A stretch of DNA of 64,000 bases from Granulicella paludicola (GCF_025685545.1 NZ_JAGSYC010000025.1:1-64000); one strand, 5' to 3'. Shown: positions 9,689-18,060, numbered from the stretch's first letter. Translations and numbers: made by a program. The notes: generated by a model from the sequence alone, not told the origin.

Positions 9689-10504
9689 TCAGATTGTTAC
9701 ATCAAGCTGAGTTTTTCTGGCGGCCGGTTCAGTCACCACGTCTTTTGATACCCACCAGACCACCTGACCGATCGCTTTCCACTTCGACTGATCAGTGACG
9801 TCTACGGGCAGGACCTGGTGGTTTGCCGAGACCAGGATGTCTGCGGCGGATAGCCTTTGCAAGCGGGCGACCTTGAAGCCGAGGTCGCGGTGCGAGAAGA
9901 CAGCGATCTTTTTATCCAGCTGATCTCGGCCTGTCGTGGCGGTGTCTACAGTAATGACGGAGTCGGAGGGGATGAGCGGATACATGGAGTCACCGCTCAT
10001 GTGCATGCAGAGCATATTCTCCGGGTGTGGGCACCAGGCGAGCGGGGCCACCAGCAGATCCACTACATTCGCTTGCGAAAGAGTGATGTGCGGTGGTGGA
10101 GGGACGCGGTCTCCGTACGCGGTTATGTTGAGTAGCGGCAGAAGGACGCCGTTGGCTTCGCCGGCGGCCACGCCGCGGGCCAACTTCGTTCCACGGACGA
10201 CCCGAAAGTCCTTGATGTTGGCACGTAAAGAGGTGAGCTTCAGCTGAAGGTCGGAGCTTGGGAAGTTGGCTGGGTCGACGCCTGCGCGCTCCCAAAAGTA
10301 GGTGCCGGCTGGCAGTCCGGCAAGGTTGCCCATGGCCAGGTACGAGGCGCTGGTAGGCTCATGGGTGCCTTTGACCCAGCGCGTCATCGTAGCGGGTGAG
10401 ACACCGAGTCGAGTGGCGAGGCCGGCCTGCGAAAGTCTCAGTTTTTTGAGTAGGTCAAGAATGCGCGAGGACCATTCGGGAGTTCCTTCGGCTCGGTTTG
10501 GCAT
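9689..10504 (-). CDS. XRE-type repressor with S24 (LexA/CI-like) autoprotease domain
   Basis: 271 residues. Residues 12-60 are a helix-turn-helix (LSQAGLATRLGVSPATMTRWVKG). The C-terminal half is an S24 peptidase fold: MSGDSMYPLIPSDSVITVD contains the catalytic Ser (S173) and GFKVARLQRL the catalytic Lys (K211). A GVAAGEANG segment at 111-119 gives an Ala-Gly bond at 114-115 in the position where LexA cleaves itself. Proteins of this type repress phage or stress genes and are released by RecA-stimulated self-cleavage. No phage genes are nearby, so it is an orphan regulator here. Its 5' side faces a 309-base non-coding gap. Confidence 0.85.
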   Translation of the reverse strand: MPNRAEGTPEWSSRILDLLKKLRLSQAGLATRLGVSPATMTRWVKGTHEPTSASYLAMGNLAGLPAGTYFWERAGVDPANFPSSDLQLKLTSLRANIKDFRVVRGTKLARGVAAGEANGVLLPLLNITAYGDRVPPPPHITLSQANVVDLLVAPLAWCPHPENMLCMHMSGDSMYPLIPSDSVITVDTATTGRDQLDKKIAVFSHRDLGFKVARLQRLSAADILVSANHQVLPVDVTDQSKWKAIGQVVWWVSKDVVTEPAARKTQLDVTI

Positions 10505-10813
10505 CAGGCCCTCCCAGGGTCTGGAGATTTCACGCGTGCAATTTCATCAATAAAATCAACGACTTACTGGCAACAGCGCTAAGGATATCAGCGTCTGACG
10601 GAATATCAGAAATCGTCCAAATAAGTGGTTAAGGCTGTTTATGAGACGGAAAACCTATGCTGTCACTGCGTTACGTAGAAACGATCTCGTGCCACCCTCT
10701 GCCGCACTCCTCGGCGTCAGGATCTGACTGGGCCAAGTCTTGCGATCCAACAACTTCCTCTTAGTACGGGCCTAAGACCAGACAAACTGTTCCATTCTTC
10801 AAGGAATTGCCGC
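10505..10813. other. Non-coding gap between the S24 repressor and the receiver gene
   Basis: About 309 bases without a credible gene between two divergent regulators. It is AT-richer than its surroundings, as expected for paired promoters. Two copies of ATATCAG lie at 10585-10591 and 10603-10609, eighteen bases apart, about 80-100 bases upstream of the repressor start. They could be operator half-sites for self-regulation, but this is only a suggestion. An AAGGA ribosome site for the receiver gene is at its right end. Confidence 0.4.
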
Positions 10814-11236
10814 ATGCATGTAGCAGAGAAACGAAAACGCGTCCTGGTGGTGGATGACGAACGTATCATCACCGATACGCTGGTCACGATCTTTAGGCAT
10901 GATGGTTATGATGCGGTTGGCGCGTACTCTGCTGAGGGAGCATTGCAATTAGTGGAAACTTGGGTGCCGGACCTGTCGATTCTGGATGTGCGGTTGCCGG
11001 GCATGAATGGGATCGATCTGGCGATCCTGCTGAGGGCTCAGTATCCCCAGTGCCGTATCTCGCTGTTTTCAGGGCAGGCGGCTACAGCAAGTCTTCTGGA
11101 TGAGGCCGCGCGGGCCGGCCACTCCTTCGACATCCTGGCCAAGCCTGTGCATCCGAGTGTGATGTTGAAGCTGGCCGAGCAAACATTGCTATCGTCACCC
11201 AATAGTGACGCAGACGGACATGCTTTTTGTAATTGA
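10814..11236 (+). CDS. Stand-alone response-regulator receiver protein
   Basis: 140 residues consisting of a single CheY-like receiver domain: acidic pair D14/D15, phospho-acceptor D58 in SILDVRLPGMNG, Ser86 at the switch position and Lys110 in LAKPVHP. There is no DNA-binding or enzymatic output domain, so it probably acts by protein-protein contact, as CheY- or Spo0F-like proteins do. No histidine kinase gene is next to it. It starts at ATG 10814 with AAGGA upstream. The partner kinase and target cannot be told from the sequence. Confidence 0.88.
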   Translation: MHVAEKRKRVLVVDDERIITDTLVTIFRHDGYDAVGAYSAEGALQLVETWVPDLSILDVRLPGMNGIDLAILLRAQYPQCRISLFSGQAATASLLDEAARAGHSFDILAKPVHPSVMLKLAEQTLLSSPNSDADGHAFCN

Positions 11237-11319
11237 CGCTTCGTGCTGGCGGGGGTGATTGCCATAAGTGCGAACCTGATCTGATTCGGTTGAAGTAGAC
11301 CTGGAGGTCGTTACTCGGC

Positions 11320-11736
11320 CTATTCGCCGATCAGATGCAGTACGATCTCTCGCCGATGGGGGCGTGTACGGTGTTCGAAGAGATAGATGCCCTGCCACGT
11401 GCCCAGAACGAGACCGCCGTTCATCATGGGGATCGTGAGCTGTACCTGGGTCAGCGCCGTCTTCAGGTGGGCTGGCATGTCATCCGGTCCCTCCGAATCG
11501 TGAATATAGGATCCGTTCTGAGGGGCAATACGGTCGAAGTAGGTTTGGAGGTCGAGACGCACCGTCGGATCGGCGTTTTCCTGGATCAGGAGCGAGGCTG
11601 AGGTGTGTCGGCAGAAGACGGTGAGAAGGCCGACCTGCAAAGTCTGGCGCCGCACCCACTCTTCAATCGTCGCCGTACATTGATACAGCCCCTGGCCCCG
11701 GGTAGATATATCAAACCTGTGTGCTGACTGCTTCAA
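11320..11736 (-). CDS. YjbQ family protein (UPF0047)
   Basis: 138 residues, the usual length of the UPF0047/YjbQ family. Recognisable blocks are GLLTVFCRHTSASLLIQENAD near residue 40, and PMMNGGLVLGTWQGIYLFEHR near residue 105, which carry the conserved His/Asn/Glu residues of a compact metal-binding fold. E. coli YjbQ has a weak thiamine-phosphate-synthase activity in vitro, but the physiological role is unsettled. It is a single gene, on the strand opposite its neighbours. Confidence 0.88.
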   Translation of the reverse strand: MKQSAHRFDISTRGQGLYQCTATIEEWVRRQTLQVGLLTVFCRHTSASLLIQENADPTVRLDLQTYFDRIAPQNGSYIHDSEGPDDMPAHLKTALTQVQLTIPMMNGGLVLGTWQGIYLFEHRTRPHRREIVLHLIGE

Positions 11737-11893
11737 TCTCGCTGCCTCGCGTTCCCCTGATCTGCAACCCCGTCCTAAGCATAGATGTTTAGCGGAACTA
11801 GAGGGGACCGGTTTTTCTGTTTACGGTGATGTGCTGAGCCTGAGGTCACTTGCTTGGCCTTTGAAAGCACGAGCGACATACAATGGAGGCTCT

Positions 11894-13168
11894 ATGAGTC
11901 TCCTTTTTGCAGCAGGATCGCCCACCACCGAGATGTCCCTCGCCGAGATAAAGGCAGGGCTGTTTGAAGCACTCAACCAGCTAGGCGAGCGCAAGCGCGT
12001 GCTCGTGGTGCCTCCTGATTTCACGCGGTTCCATTCGCAAAGTGGCGTGCTGACGGAGATGGCGTGGGAGTTCTACGGCGACAAGCTGATCGATGTCCTG
12101 CCCGCGCTGGGTACGCATACCCCGATGCCCGACCACCAGATTGCGACGATGTTTGGCAAGACGCCGCGCGATCTGTTCCGGGTGCATGATTGGCGCAACG
12201 ACATCGTCACCCTGGGCGAGATCCCGAGCGAGTTCATGCAGGAGGTCAGCGAGGGGAAGCTCGATTACACCTGGCCTGCGCAGGTGAACAAGCTCCTGCG
12301 CGATGGTGGTCACGACCTCATCCTCAGCATTGGGCAGGTCGTGCCACACGAGGTCGTGGGCATGGCGAACGGCTCGAAGAACATCTTCATCGGTACGGGC
12401 GGCGTGATGGGCATTCATCGGTCGCACTTCCTCGGTGCCGTCTATGGCATGGAGCGGATGATGGGTCGCGCCGATACTCCGGTGCGCCGTGTGCTGGACT
12501 ACGCGAGCGAGCACTATGCCGATCAGTTGCCGCCGATCGTGTACGTGCAGACCGTCGTGAACAAGAACGACCAAGGCGAGCTAGTGGTGCGCGGGCTCTA
12601 CATCGGCGATGGCACGGAGCCGTTTGAGAAGGCCGCTGAGCTTAGCCTGAAGTGCAACTTCCTGATGATGGATCGCGAGATCAAGAAGGCTGTGGTCTAT
12701 CTCGATCCGCATGAGTTCCATTCGACCTGGCTGGGCAACAAGAGCGTCTATCGCACGCGCATGGCGCTGGCGGACGATGCCGAGTTGATCGTCATTGCTC
12801 CAGGGGTGCATGAGTTTGGGGAAGACAAGAAGATCGACGAACTGATTCGACGTTATGGATACTGCGGTACACCGAAGACGTTGGAGTATGTGAAGACCGA
12901 TCCTGAGCTTGCTGGAAATCTGAGTGCTGCGGCGCATCTGATTCATGGCTCGAGCGAGGGGCGGTTCACGATTCGGTATTGTCCGGGTCATCTGACGCGC
13001 GAGGAGATCGAGAGCGTTCACTTCGAATACGGCGACCTGGCCGAATACGAGGCGAAGTACCCGACCACGCTAAAGGATGGATGGAATGTAGTCGGCGGCG
13101 AGGAGATTTTCTATATCTCTAACCCAGGTTTGGGGTTGTGGGCGTACGAGGGGCGATTTAAGGACTAG
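11894..13168 (+). CDS. LarA-superfamily nickel-dependent 2-hydroxyacid racemase/epimerase (candidate gluconate/mannonate 2-epimerase)
   Basis: 424 residues from ATG 11894, chosen because GGAGG lies five bases upstream; an in-frame start at 11831 lacks one. The lactate racemase residues are conserved with matching spacing: D42/R45 in PPDFTR, H75 in LGTHTP, H152 in VPHE, K162 in GSKNIFIGTGG (the lysine that tethers the nickel-pincer cofactor) and H178 in IHRSHF; the 10- and 16-residue gaps between H152, K162 and H178 equal those in Lactobacillus LarA. LarA homologues racemise or epimerise 2-hydroxyacids, and one group acts on D-gluconate. Next to UxaE, gluconokinase and an SDR, a mannonate/gluconate epimerase is the best inference. 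The cofactor genes larB, larC and larE are not in this window. Confidence 0.82.
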   Translation: MSLLFAAGSPTTEMSLAEIKAGLFEALNQLGERKRVLVVPPDFTRFHSQSGVLTEMAWEFYGDKLIDVLPALGTHTPMPDHQIATMFGKTPRDLFRVHDWRNDIVTLGEIPSEFMQEVSEGKLDYTWPAQVNKLLRDGGHDLILSIGQVVPHEVVGMANGSKNIFIGTGGVMGIHRSHFLGAVYGMERMMGRADTPVRRVLDYASEHYADQLPPIVYVQTVVNKNDQGELVVRGLYIGDGTEPFEKAAELSLKCNFLMMDREIKKAVVYLDPHEFHSTWLGNKSVYRTRMALADDAELIVIAPGVHEFGEDKKIDELIRRYGYCGTPKTLEYVKTDPELAGNLSAAAHLIHGSSEGRFTIRYCPGHLTREEIESVHFEYGDLAEYEAKYPTTLKDGWNVVGGEEIFYISNPGLGLWAYEGRFKD

Positions 13169-13170
13169 GA

Positions 13171-13404
13171 ATGTCTATCTATTCCTATCTTCGCCAAGAG
13201 CCGTACGTGGGCTGGCTTGTAGCTGGTGCCGTTCTCATAATTTTGTCTGGTGTTTATGCGTCTATGGGGAAGGTCTATGTACGGTTTGAGGGGTGGACTT
13301 TTCAGTCTGAGAAGCCAAAACGATTCTGGTGGTGTATCGCGGGGTACTTCCTCGGTGGTGTCTTCTTCGTCGGCTTATTTCTATACAGAGTTGGTGCGTT
13401 CTAA
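13171..13404 (+). CDS. Small two-helix membrane protein
   Basis: 77 residues starting two bases after the stop of the LarA-family gene, so almost certainly co-transcribed. Hydrophobic segments cover about residues 14-33 and 52-74, separated by a charged loop (FEGWTFQSEKPKRFWW). No family is recognised. Its place between an epimerase and UxaE could mean a link to sugar-acid metabolism, or it may be unrelated. No signal cleavage site is seen. Confidence 0.6.
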   Translation: MSIYSYLRQEPYVGWLVAGAVLIILSGVYASMGKVYVRFEGWTFQSEKPKRFWWCIAGYFLGGVFFVGLFLYRVGAF

Positions 13405-13536
13405 CTAAAAGTCTTTATGCTGTCTGACCGAAAGATTTGCGCGGTCTTACTGGTGAGGATTATGCTGAAGGGCGTTGTCCAGTCTGGAGATTGTGATCCG
13501 GTGGATGTCGATCTTGATGTTGTTTAGGAGATGGTT

Positions 13537-14799
13537 ATGGCTGAGGGATTGAAGCTGCCGAGGTTTTCGGTAGGAGTTGGCGACCGGTTCGCGCATCAGG
13601 CGAAGGCGCAGTTGGCGGCGTGCATCAAGGCTGCGGATGCAGGTGTTGAGGTTGTTCCGGTGTGGAACAAGTCGAACCGTGAGCACACGATCATCGGCAC
13701 GGAGCCGAGCCAGACGCGCAAGGCTGCGGATGCAGCAGTGAGCGCGCTGGGCTGGAAGAATTCGTATTTTCTGGACGCCGATCACATCACGCTGAAAACC
13801 GTGGACCGCTTTGTAGAGCCGTGCGATTTCTTCACGCTCGATGTAGCTGAAGAGATTGGCAAGCCAGCTGCGGAGAGCGATGTCAACGCATTCGTCGAGC
13901 GCCATCCTGAGCTGATCGGCGATGTTTCGATCCCGCGCATTGCAGCTCCTTTTAAGACGGATGTGGCGTTTGTGAAGGGCGTTGCGAACAAGTTCCTCGC
14001 AGCCGTGCAGGATGCGGGCAAGATCTACCGTCATCTGGTCGAAGTGAAGGGCGAAGGCAAGTTTGTACCCGAGATCTCGATGGACGAGACCGATCTGCCC
14101 CAGACGCCGGTTGAGCTGCTGATCATCCTGGCAGCGATTGCGGACGAGAAAATCCCGATCCAGACGATTGCGCCGAAGTTTACTGGCCGTTTCAACAAGG
14201 GCGTCGATTACGTGGGCGACGTTCCGCAGTTCACCAAGGAGTTCGAAGAGGACATTGCGACCATCGCGTTTGCGGTGAAGCGTTACGGGCTGCCGGAGAA
14301 CCTGAAGCTCAGCGTTCACTCGGGTTCGGACAAGTTCTCGATCTACAAGGCGATCCACGATGCGGTGGTGAAGTTCGATGCCGGTCTGCACTTGAAGACC
14401 GCTGGGACAACCTGGCTGGAAGAGCTGATCGGCCTGGCTGAAGCGGGTGGTGACGGTTTGGCGATTGCGAAGGAAGTCTATGCCGAGGCGTTCGCTCATG
14501 CCGAAGAGCTTTGCAAGCCGTATGCGACGGTGATCGATATCGACTACGCAAAGCTCCCGAGTGTGGAGGAAGTGAACAGCTGGACGAGCGAGCAGTATAC
14601 GGATGCTCTGCGGCACGATCAGAAGAACCCTGCGTACAACCCGAGCTTCCGCCAGCTGCTGCATGTGGGCTTCAAGGTGGCGGCGAAGATGGGCGACAAG
14701 TACTTGAAGGCCCTGGAAGCGAATGAGGCGATCGTTGCGAAGAATGTGACGGAGAACCTGTTCGATCGGCACATCAAGCCGGTGTTCCTGGGGCAGTAA
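13537..14799 (+). CDS. uxaE: Tagaturonate/fructuronate epimerase
   Basis: 420 residues, matching the UxaE family first described in Thermotoga. The N-terminal block FSVGVGDRFAHQAKAQLAACIKA, the NKSNREHTIIGTEPSQTR segment and the SYFLDADHITLKTVDRF stretch are typical, as is the C-terminal NPAYNPSFRQLLHVGFKVAA block. The enzyme is a metal-dependent epimerase interconverting D-tagaturonate (from galacturonate) and D-fructuronate (from glucuronate), so both hexuronates enter one path. ATG 13537 is preferred over 13531 because AGGAG then sits six bases away. It follows the small membrane protein gene by 132 bases and is followed by gluconokinase and an SDR. Confidence 0.88.
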   Translation: MAEGLKLPRFSVGVGDRFAHQAKAQLAACIKAADAGVEVVPVWNKSNREHTIIGTEPSQTRKAADAAVSALGWKNSYFLDADHITLKTVDRFVEPCDFFTLDVAEEIGKPAAESDVNAFVERHPELIGDVSIPRIAAPFKTDVAFVKGVANKFLAAVQDAGKIYRHLVEVKGEGKFVPEISMDETDLPQTPVELLIILAAIADEKIPIQTIAPKFTGRFNKGVDYVGDVPQFTKEFEEDIATIAFAVKRYGLPENLKLSVHSGSDKFSIYKAIHDAVVKFDAGLHLKTAGTTWLEELIGLAEAGGDGLAIAKEVYAEAFAHAEELCKPYATVIDIDYAKLPSVEEVNSWTSEQYTDALRHDQKNPAYNPSFRQLLHVGFKVAAKMGDKYLKALEANEAIVAKNVTENLFDRHIKPVFLGQ

Positions 14800-14809
14800 T
14801 CGATAGCAG

Positions 14810-14858
14810 CGGCTCTGGAAGGTCTGTCTCGCACGTGAGAGGCGGGCGTCCAGAGCCG
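14810..14858 (+). other. Stem-loop between uxaE and gntK
   Basis: Just after the uxaE stop, CGGCTCTGGA (14810-14819) pairs perfectly with TCCAGAGCCG (14849-14858), enclosing a smaller TCTC...GAGA hairpin. It is not followed by a T-run, so it is more likely an intercistronic stabiliser or processing structure than a terminator. Confidence 0.5.
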
Positions 14859-14916
14859 ATGCTATTTGCTGGCTGATATGGTGTTGGGACGATTTGATTC
14901 GGAGTTGGGAGTAAGG

Positions 14917-15405
14917 ATGATCGTTGTGTTGATGGGCGTAAGCGGATCGGGCAAGACCACCATTGGAACGCTGCTCGCTGGGCGCATGGGAACGGTGTTT
15001 GCCGATGCGGACGACTATCACCCGGCTGCGAACAAGGCGAAGATGGCTGCGGGACATCCGCTGAACGATGAAGATCGTCAGCCGTGGCTCGAGACGCTGA
15101 ATGGCTTGATGCGCGGTTGGAACGAGAGCGGCAAGGGCGGAGTTCTGGCTTGCTCGGCGTTGAAAGAAAAGTACCGTGAGACGCTGGCGAACGGCATGCC
15201 TGGAGGCGCGGTGAAGTTTGTGCTGCTGGATGGCAGCAAGGAGCTTATCTCGGAGCGGCTAGCGCATCGCAATCATGAGTTCATGAACCCGAAGCTGCTG
15301 GATACGCAGTTTGCGACGCTGGAGAAGCCGAAGGACGCGATCTGCGTGGTGAACGATAAGTCTCCCGATGAAGTGGTGAGTGAGATTTTGCAGCAGGTGA
15401 AGTAA
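14917..15405 (+). CDS. gntK: Gluconokinase
   Basis: 162 residues from ATG 14917 (GGGAG upstream; the longer frame from 14866 has no support). The start MIVVLMGVSGSGKTTIGTLL contains the P-loop, followed by FADADDYHPAANKAKMAAGHPLNDEDRQPWL, the diagnostic gluconate-binding block of the GntK family, and ACSALKEKYRE. It phosphorylates D-gluconate to 6-phosphogluconate in the cytoplasm, feeding the pentose phosphate or Entner-Doudoroff pathway. Its position between uxaE and an SDR suggests that gluconate is made inside the cell by this gene cluster rather than only imported; no gluconate permease is in the window. Confidence 0.93.
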   Translation: MIVVLMGVSGSGKTTIGTLLAGRMGTVFADADDYHPAANKAKMAAGHPLNDEDRQPWLETLNGLMRGWNESGKGGVLACSALKEKYRETLANGMPGGAVKFVLLDGSKELISERLAHRNHEFMNPKLLDTQFATLEKPKDAICVVNDKSPDEVVSEILQQVK

Positions 15406-15423
15406 TTACAGGAGCGATACGAG

Positions 15424-16200
15424 ATGGCATCGAAGTTGTTTGATCTGACGGGTAAGACGGCTGTGGTTGTGGGTGGAACTTCGGGTATCGGACTGGCGAT
15501 TGCGCTGGGACTTGCGGACAGCGGTGCTGACGTGGTGGCAACAAGCCGCCGCTTGGAGCAGTGCGAGGAAGCGGCCGCGGCGATCGAGGCGAAGGGTGTG
15601 AAGTCGCTGCGCCTTGCGAGCGATGTGGCTGATCGCGCGAGTCTGCAGACGCTGTGCGATGAGACGATCAAGGCGTTTGGCAAGGTCGATATCGTGGTGA
15701 ACAGCGCGGGCAAGATCAAGCGCGCGCCGACGGTCGATTTTCCTGAGGACGAGTGGAACTCGATCATGGACACGAACGTGACGGGAACGCTGCGCTCCTG
15801 CCAGATCTTTGGCAAACACATGCTGGAGCGCGGCTACGGCAAGATCGTGAATATCGCTAGCCTGAACACCTTCGTGAGCCTGAAAGAAGTGACTGCGTAT
15901 GCTGCTTCGAAGGCTGCTGTGGGCGCGCTGACGCGTTCGCTGGCGGTGGAGTGGAGCTCGCAGGGGATCACTGTGAATGCGATCGCTCCTGGCGTGTTCC
16001 GCACGGCGCTGAACCAGAAGCTTCTGGATGAAAGCCCGCGTGGGGCCGAGCTGAAGATGCGTACGCCGATGAACCGCTTCGGCAAGACGGAAGAGACTGT
16101 TGGCGCGGCGATCTACCTGGCCAGCGATGCGAGCTCGTTTGTGACGGGCGAGATCATCGTGGTCGATGGCGGTTTCCTGGCGAGCGGTGTGAATCAGTAA
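15424..16200 (+). CDS. SDR-family oxidoreductase, probable fructuronate reductase or gluconate dehydrogenase
   Basis: 258 residues, classical short-chain dehydrogenase: cofactor loop GGTSGIG at 17-23, NSAG at 93-96, catalytic Ser146, Tyr159 and Lys163 (YAASK), and the C-terminal GEIIVVDGGF. The SRR after the second strand (41-43) suggests NADP(H) preference. It follows gntK by 18 bases and ends the cluster. By context the likely reactions are reduction of D-fructuronate to D-mannonate, or gluconate 5-dehydrogenation; relatives such as KduD and Gno cannot be separated by eye. An ACAGGAG ribosome site precedes ATG 15424. Confidence 0.8.
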   Translation: MASKLFDLTGKTAVVVGGTSGIGLAIALGLADSGADVVATSRRLEQCEEAAAAIEAKGVKSLRLASDVADRASLQTLCDETIKAFGKVDIVVNSAGKIKRAPTVDFPEDEWNSIMDTNVTGTLRSCQIFGKHMLERGYGKIVNIASLNTFVSLKEVTAYAASKAAVGALTRSLAVEWSSQGITVNAIAPGVFRTALNQKLLDESPRGAELKMRTPMNRFGKTEETVGAAIYLASDASSFVTGEIIVVDGGFLASGVNQ

Positions 16201-16238
16201 AAGAAGTGAGAAGTGAGAAGACAGAAGTGAGTAGATCA

Positions 16239-16268
16239 GCCAATCGTGATGTTTGCGATTGGCCTTTT
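16239..16268 (+). terminator. Rho-independent terminator after the uronate cluster
   Basis: GCCAATCG (16239-16246) pairs with CGATTGGC (16256-16263) around a nine-base loop and is followed by CTTTTCT. It lies just after the SDR stop and before the amidase gene, so it probably closes the sugar-acid operon. Confidence 0.75.
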
Positions 16269-16339
16269 CTATTTGCCGTGAGTTGTGGGGCGGCGTTGTA
16301 GTAGGCTGACGGAAATCCCTTTCACTGTCTGGAGTCTGC

Positions 16340-17935
16340 ATGAAGCTTTCGCGTCGTGGGTTTACGAAACTGTGTGGTGGAGCCGCTGTCGCCGAGGTAG
16401 CGTTGCGTGGTTGGTCTGTGACCGCGCAGGTTACGGGTGAAGCGCTGACGGCGAAGTCGCTGACTGCGGCTTCAGCAATGATCCACGAGAAGAGCGTCAC
16501 GCCGACGCAACTGGTGCAGGCGCTGCTGGACCGCATCAACGCGATCAATCCCAAGGTGAATGCGTATGTGACGGTGATGGGACGACAGGCGCTGGAGCAG
16601 GCGAAGACGCTGGATGCCGAGCAGAAGGCAGGCAAGTTTCGCGGGCCGCTGCATGGCATTCCGCTGGCGCTGAAGGACAACATTGATACAGCAGGAACGC
16701 GCACGACGGCGGCGAGCCCGATGTTCAAGGACCGCATTCCGACCGAGGATGCGGATATTGTGACGCGGCTGAAGAAGAACGGCGCGATCATCCTGGGCAA
16801 GCTGAACCTGCACGAGTTTGCGATTGGCTGCACTGGTGACGTGTCATACTTTGGGCCCGCTCGCAATCCGTGGGCGCTGGATCATGTGACGGGTGGATCT
16901 TCTTCGGGTTCGGGCGCTGCGGTGCGGTCTGATCTTTGTTACGGAGCGTTGGGAACGGATACAGGTGGAAGCATTCGGGTTCCTTCGGCGTGGTGCGGCA
17001 TTGTGGGACTGAAGCCGACGGTGGGACTGGTTTCGATTCGCGGGATTATTCCTTGTGCGATCGACCTTGACCACTGCGGGCCGATGGCGCGCAACGTCGA
17101 GGACGTGGCGCTGATGCTGGGATCGATGACGGGTTACGATCCTGAGGATCTTTACAGTGTTCCGAGCGAGCCGGTTGACTATGTGAAGGCGATGAAGACG
17201 ACTCCGATTGCGGAGCTGCGGATCGGGACGCCTGCTTCGTTCTACGACCACATGGAGCCTGAGGTGGAAGAGGCGATCAAGGCTGCGCTTGCGGTGCTGA
17301 GCAAGATGACCAAGGGTGTGACTTCGGACGCGCCGCTGATGGAGTTCAGCCTCGTGAGCGGCAATCTCGGGGATGCGAGTGCGTATCACGAGGATTTGAT
17401 TCGGCAGTACGGTATTTCTTACATGGCTCCTGACAGAACGCGGTTCGAGCGGATGATGAATCCGCCTGCTGGAACGAAGGTGGCGAGTGCTGCAGACGAT
17501 GCGCGAGCGCGGCAGCGGCTGGCGCTGATGCGGCACACGATCGATGGCGTGTTCAAGGACTTCGACGTGGTCGTGGTGCCGACGATCCGTAACATGCCGC
17601 CGAAGATCAACGACTCGCTGGCGCGGGAATCATCGGGTGCGGAGGCGAACAAGAAGATCTATGACTGGTTCGATGGAACGTCGGCTTGCTCGAATACTTC
17701 GCCGTTCGATGTGTATGGAATTCCGGCGATTACGGTGCCTTGCGGGTTCTCGAAGAGCGGGCTGCCGATCGGGATCATGATTGCGGCTCCGCACTTCAAA
17801 GAAGGGACTGTTCTGGCGCTGGCGTATGCGTATCAGAAGGCGACAGACTGGCATACGCGGACGCCGATGCTGACGGCGGATATGGCGGTTCCTCCGATTG
17901 TTGAGGGCAAGCAGCCGCCTGACGACAAGAAGTAA
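16340..17935 (+). CDS. Exported amidase (amidase signature family)
   Basis: 531 residues. The N-terminus MKLSRRGFTKLCGGAAVAEVAL has a twin-arginine motif and hydrophobic core, suggesting Tat export. The amidase-signature catalytic triad is intact: Lys112 in LALKDNID, the cis-Ser in GGSSSGSGAA (about 187) and the nucleophile Ser211 in TDTGGSIRVPS. Family members hydrolyse amides of many kinds (nitrile-derived amides, peptides, aryl amides), and the substrate cannot be read off. It is separated from the SDR by a terminator, so it is probably its own unit, and it ends with a strong terminator at 18025. Confidence 0.87.
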   Translation: MKLSRRGFTKLCGGAAVAEVALRGWSVTAQVTGEALTAKSLTAASAMIHEKSVTPTQLVQALLDRINAINPKVNAYVTVMGRQALEQAKTLDAEQKAGKFRGPLHGIPLALKDNIDTAGTRTTAASPMFKDRIPTEDADIVTRLKKNGAIILGKLNLHEFAIGCTGDVSYFGPARNPWALDHVTGGSSSGSGAAVRSDLCYGALGTDTGGSIRVPSAWCGIVGLKPTVGLVSIRGIIPCAIDLDHCGPMARNVEDVALMLGSMTGYDPEDLYSVPSEPVDYVKAMKTTPIAELRIGTPASFYDHMEPEVEEAIKAALAVLSKMTKGVTSDAPLMEFSLVSGNLGDASAYHEDLIRQYGISYMAPDRTRFERMMNPPAGTKVASAADDARARQRLALMRHTIDGVFKDFDVVVVPTIRNMPPKINDSLARESSGAEANKKIYDWFDGTSACSNTSPFDVYGIPAITVPCGFSKSGLPIGIMIAAPHFKEGTVLALAYAYQKATDWHTRTPMLTADMAVPPIVEGKQPPDDKK

Positions 17936-18024
17936 ATACCCCCCTCCCCACATACTTTGGGTGTCAAAGTCTTCATTCGCGGTGGGTTAGGGTGTGAAGC
18001 CTGCGGTCATAAGTCTGGAACAGG

Positions 18025-18060
18025 AAAGCCGCCTCTGCGTTAGCGCGAGGCGGCTTTTTC
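18025..18060 (+). terminator. Strong Rho-independent terminator
   Basis: AAAGCCGCCTC (18025-18035) pairs perfectly with GAGGCGGCTTT (18047-18057) and runs into a T-tract. It can serve the amidase gene on the plus strand and, because the other arm starts with AAA, also the exporter gene arriving on the minus strand. Confidence 0.85.

Noticed and set aside
9689..11236. Prophage remnant around the S24 repressor
   Set aside because: No integrase, structural or lysis genes, and the flanking genes are ordinary.
13447..15057. 536-residue minus-strand open frame
   Set aside because: It overlaps uxaE and gntK, which are clear enzyme genes on the plus strand. The translation is Arg/His/Leu-rich, typical of an antisense shadow in GC-rich DNA.
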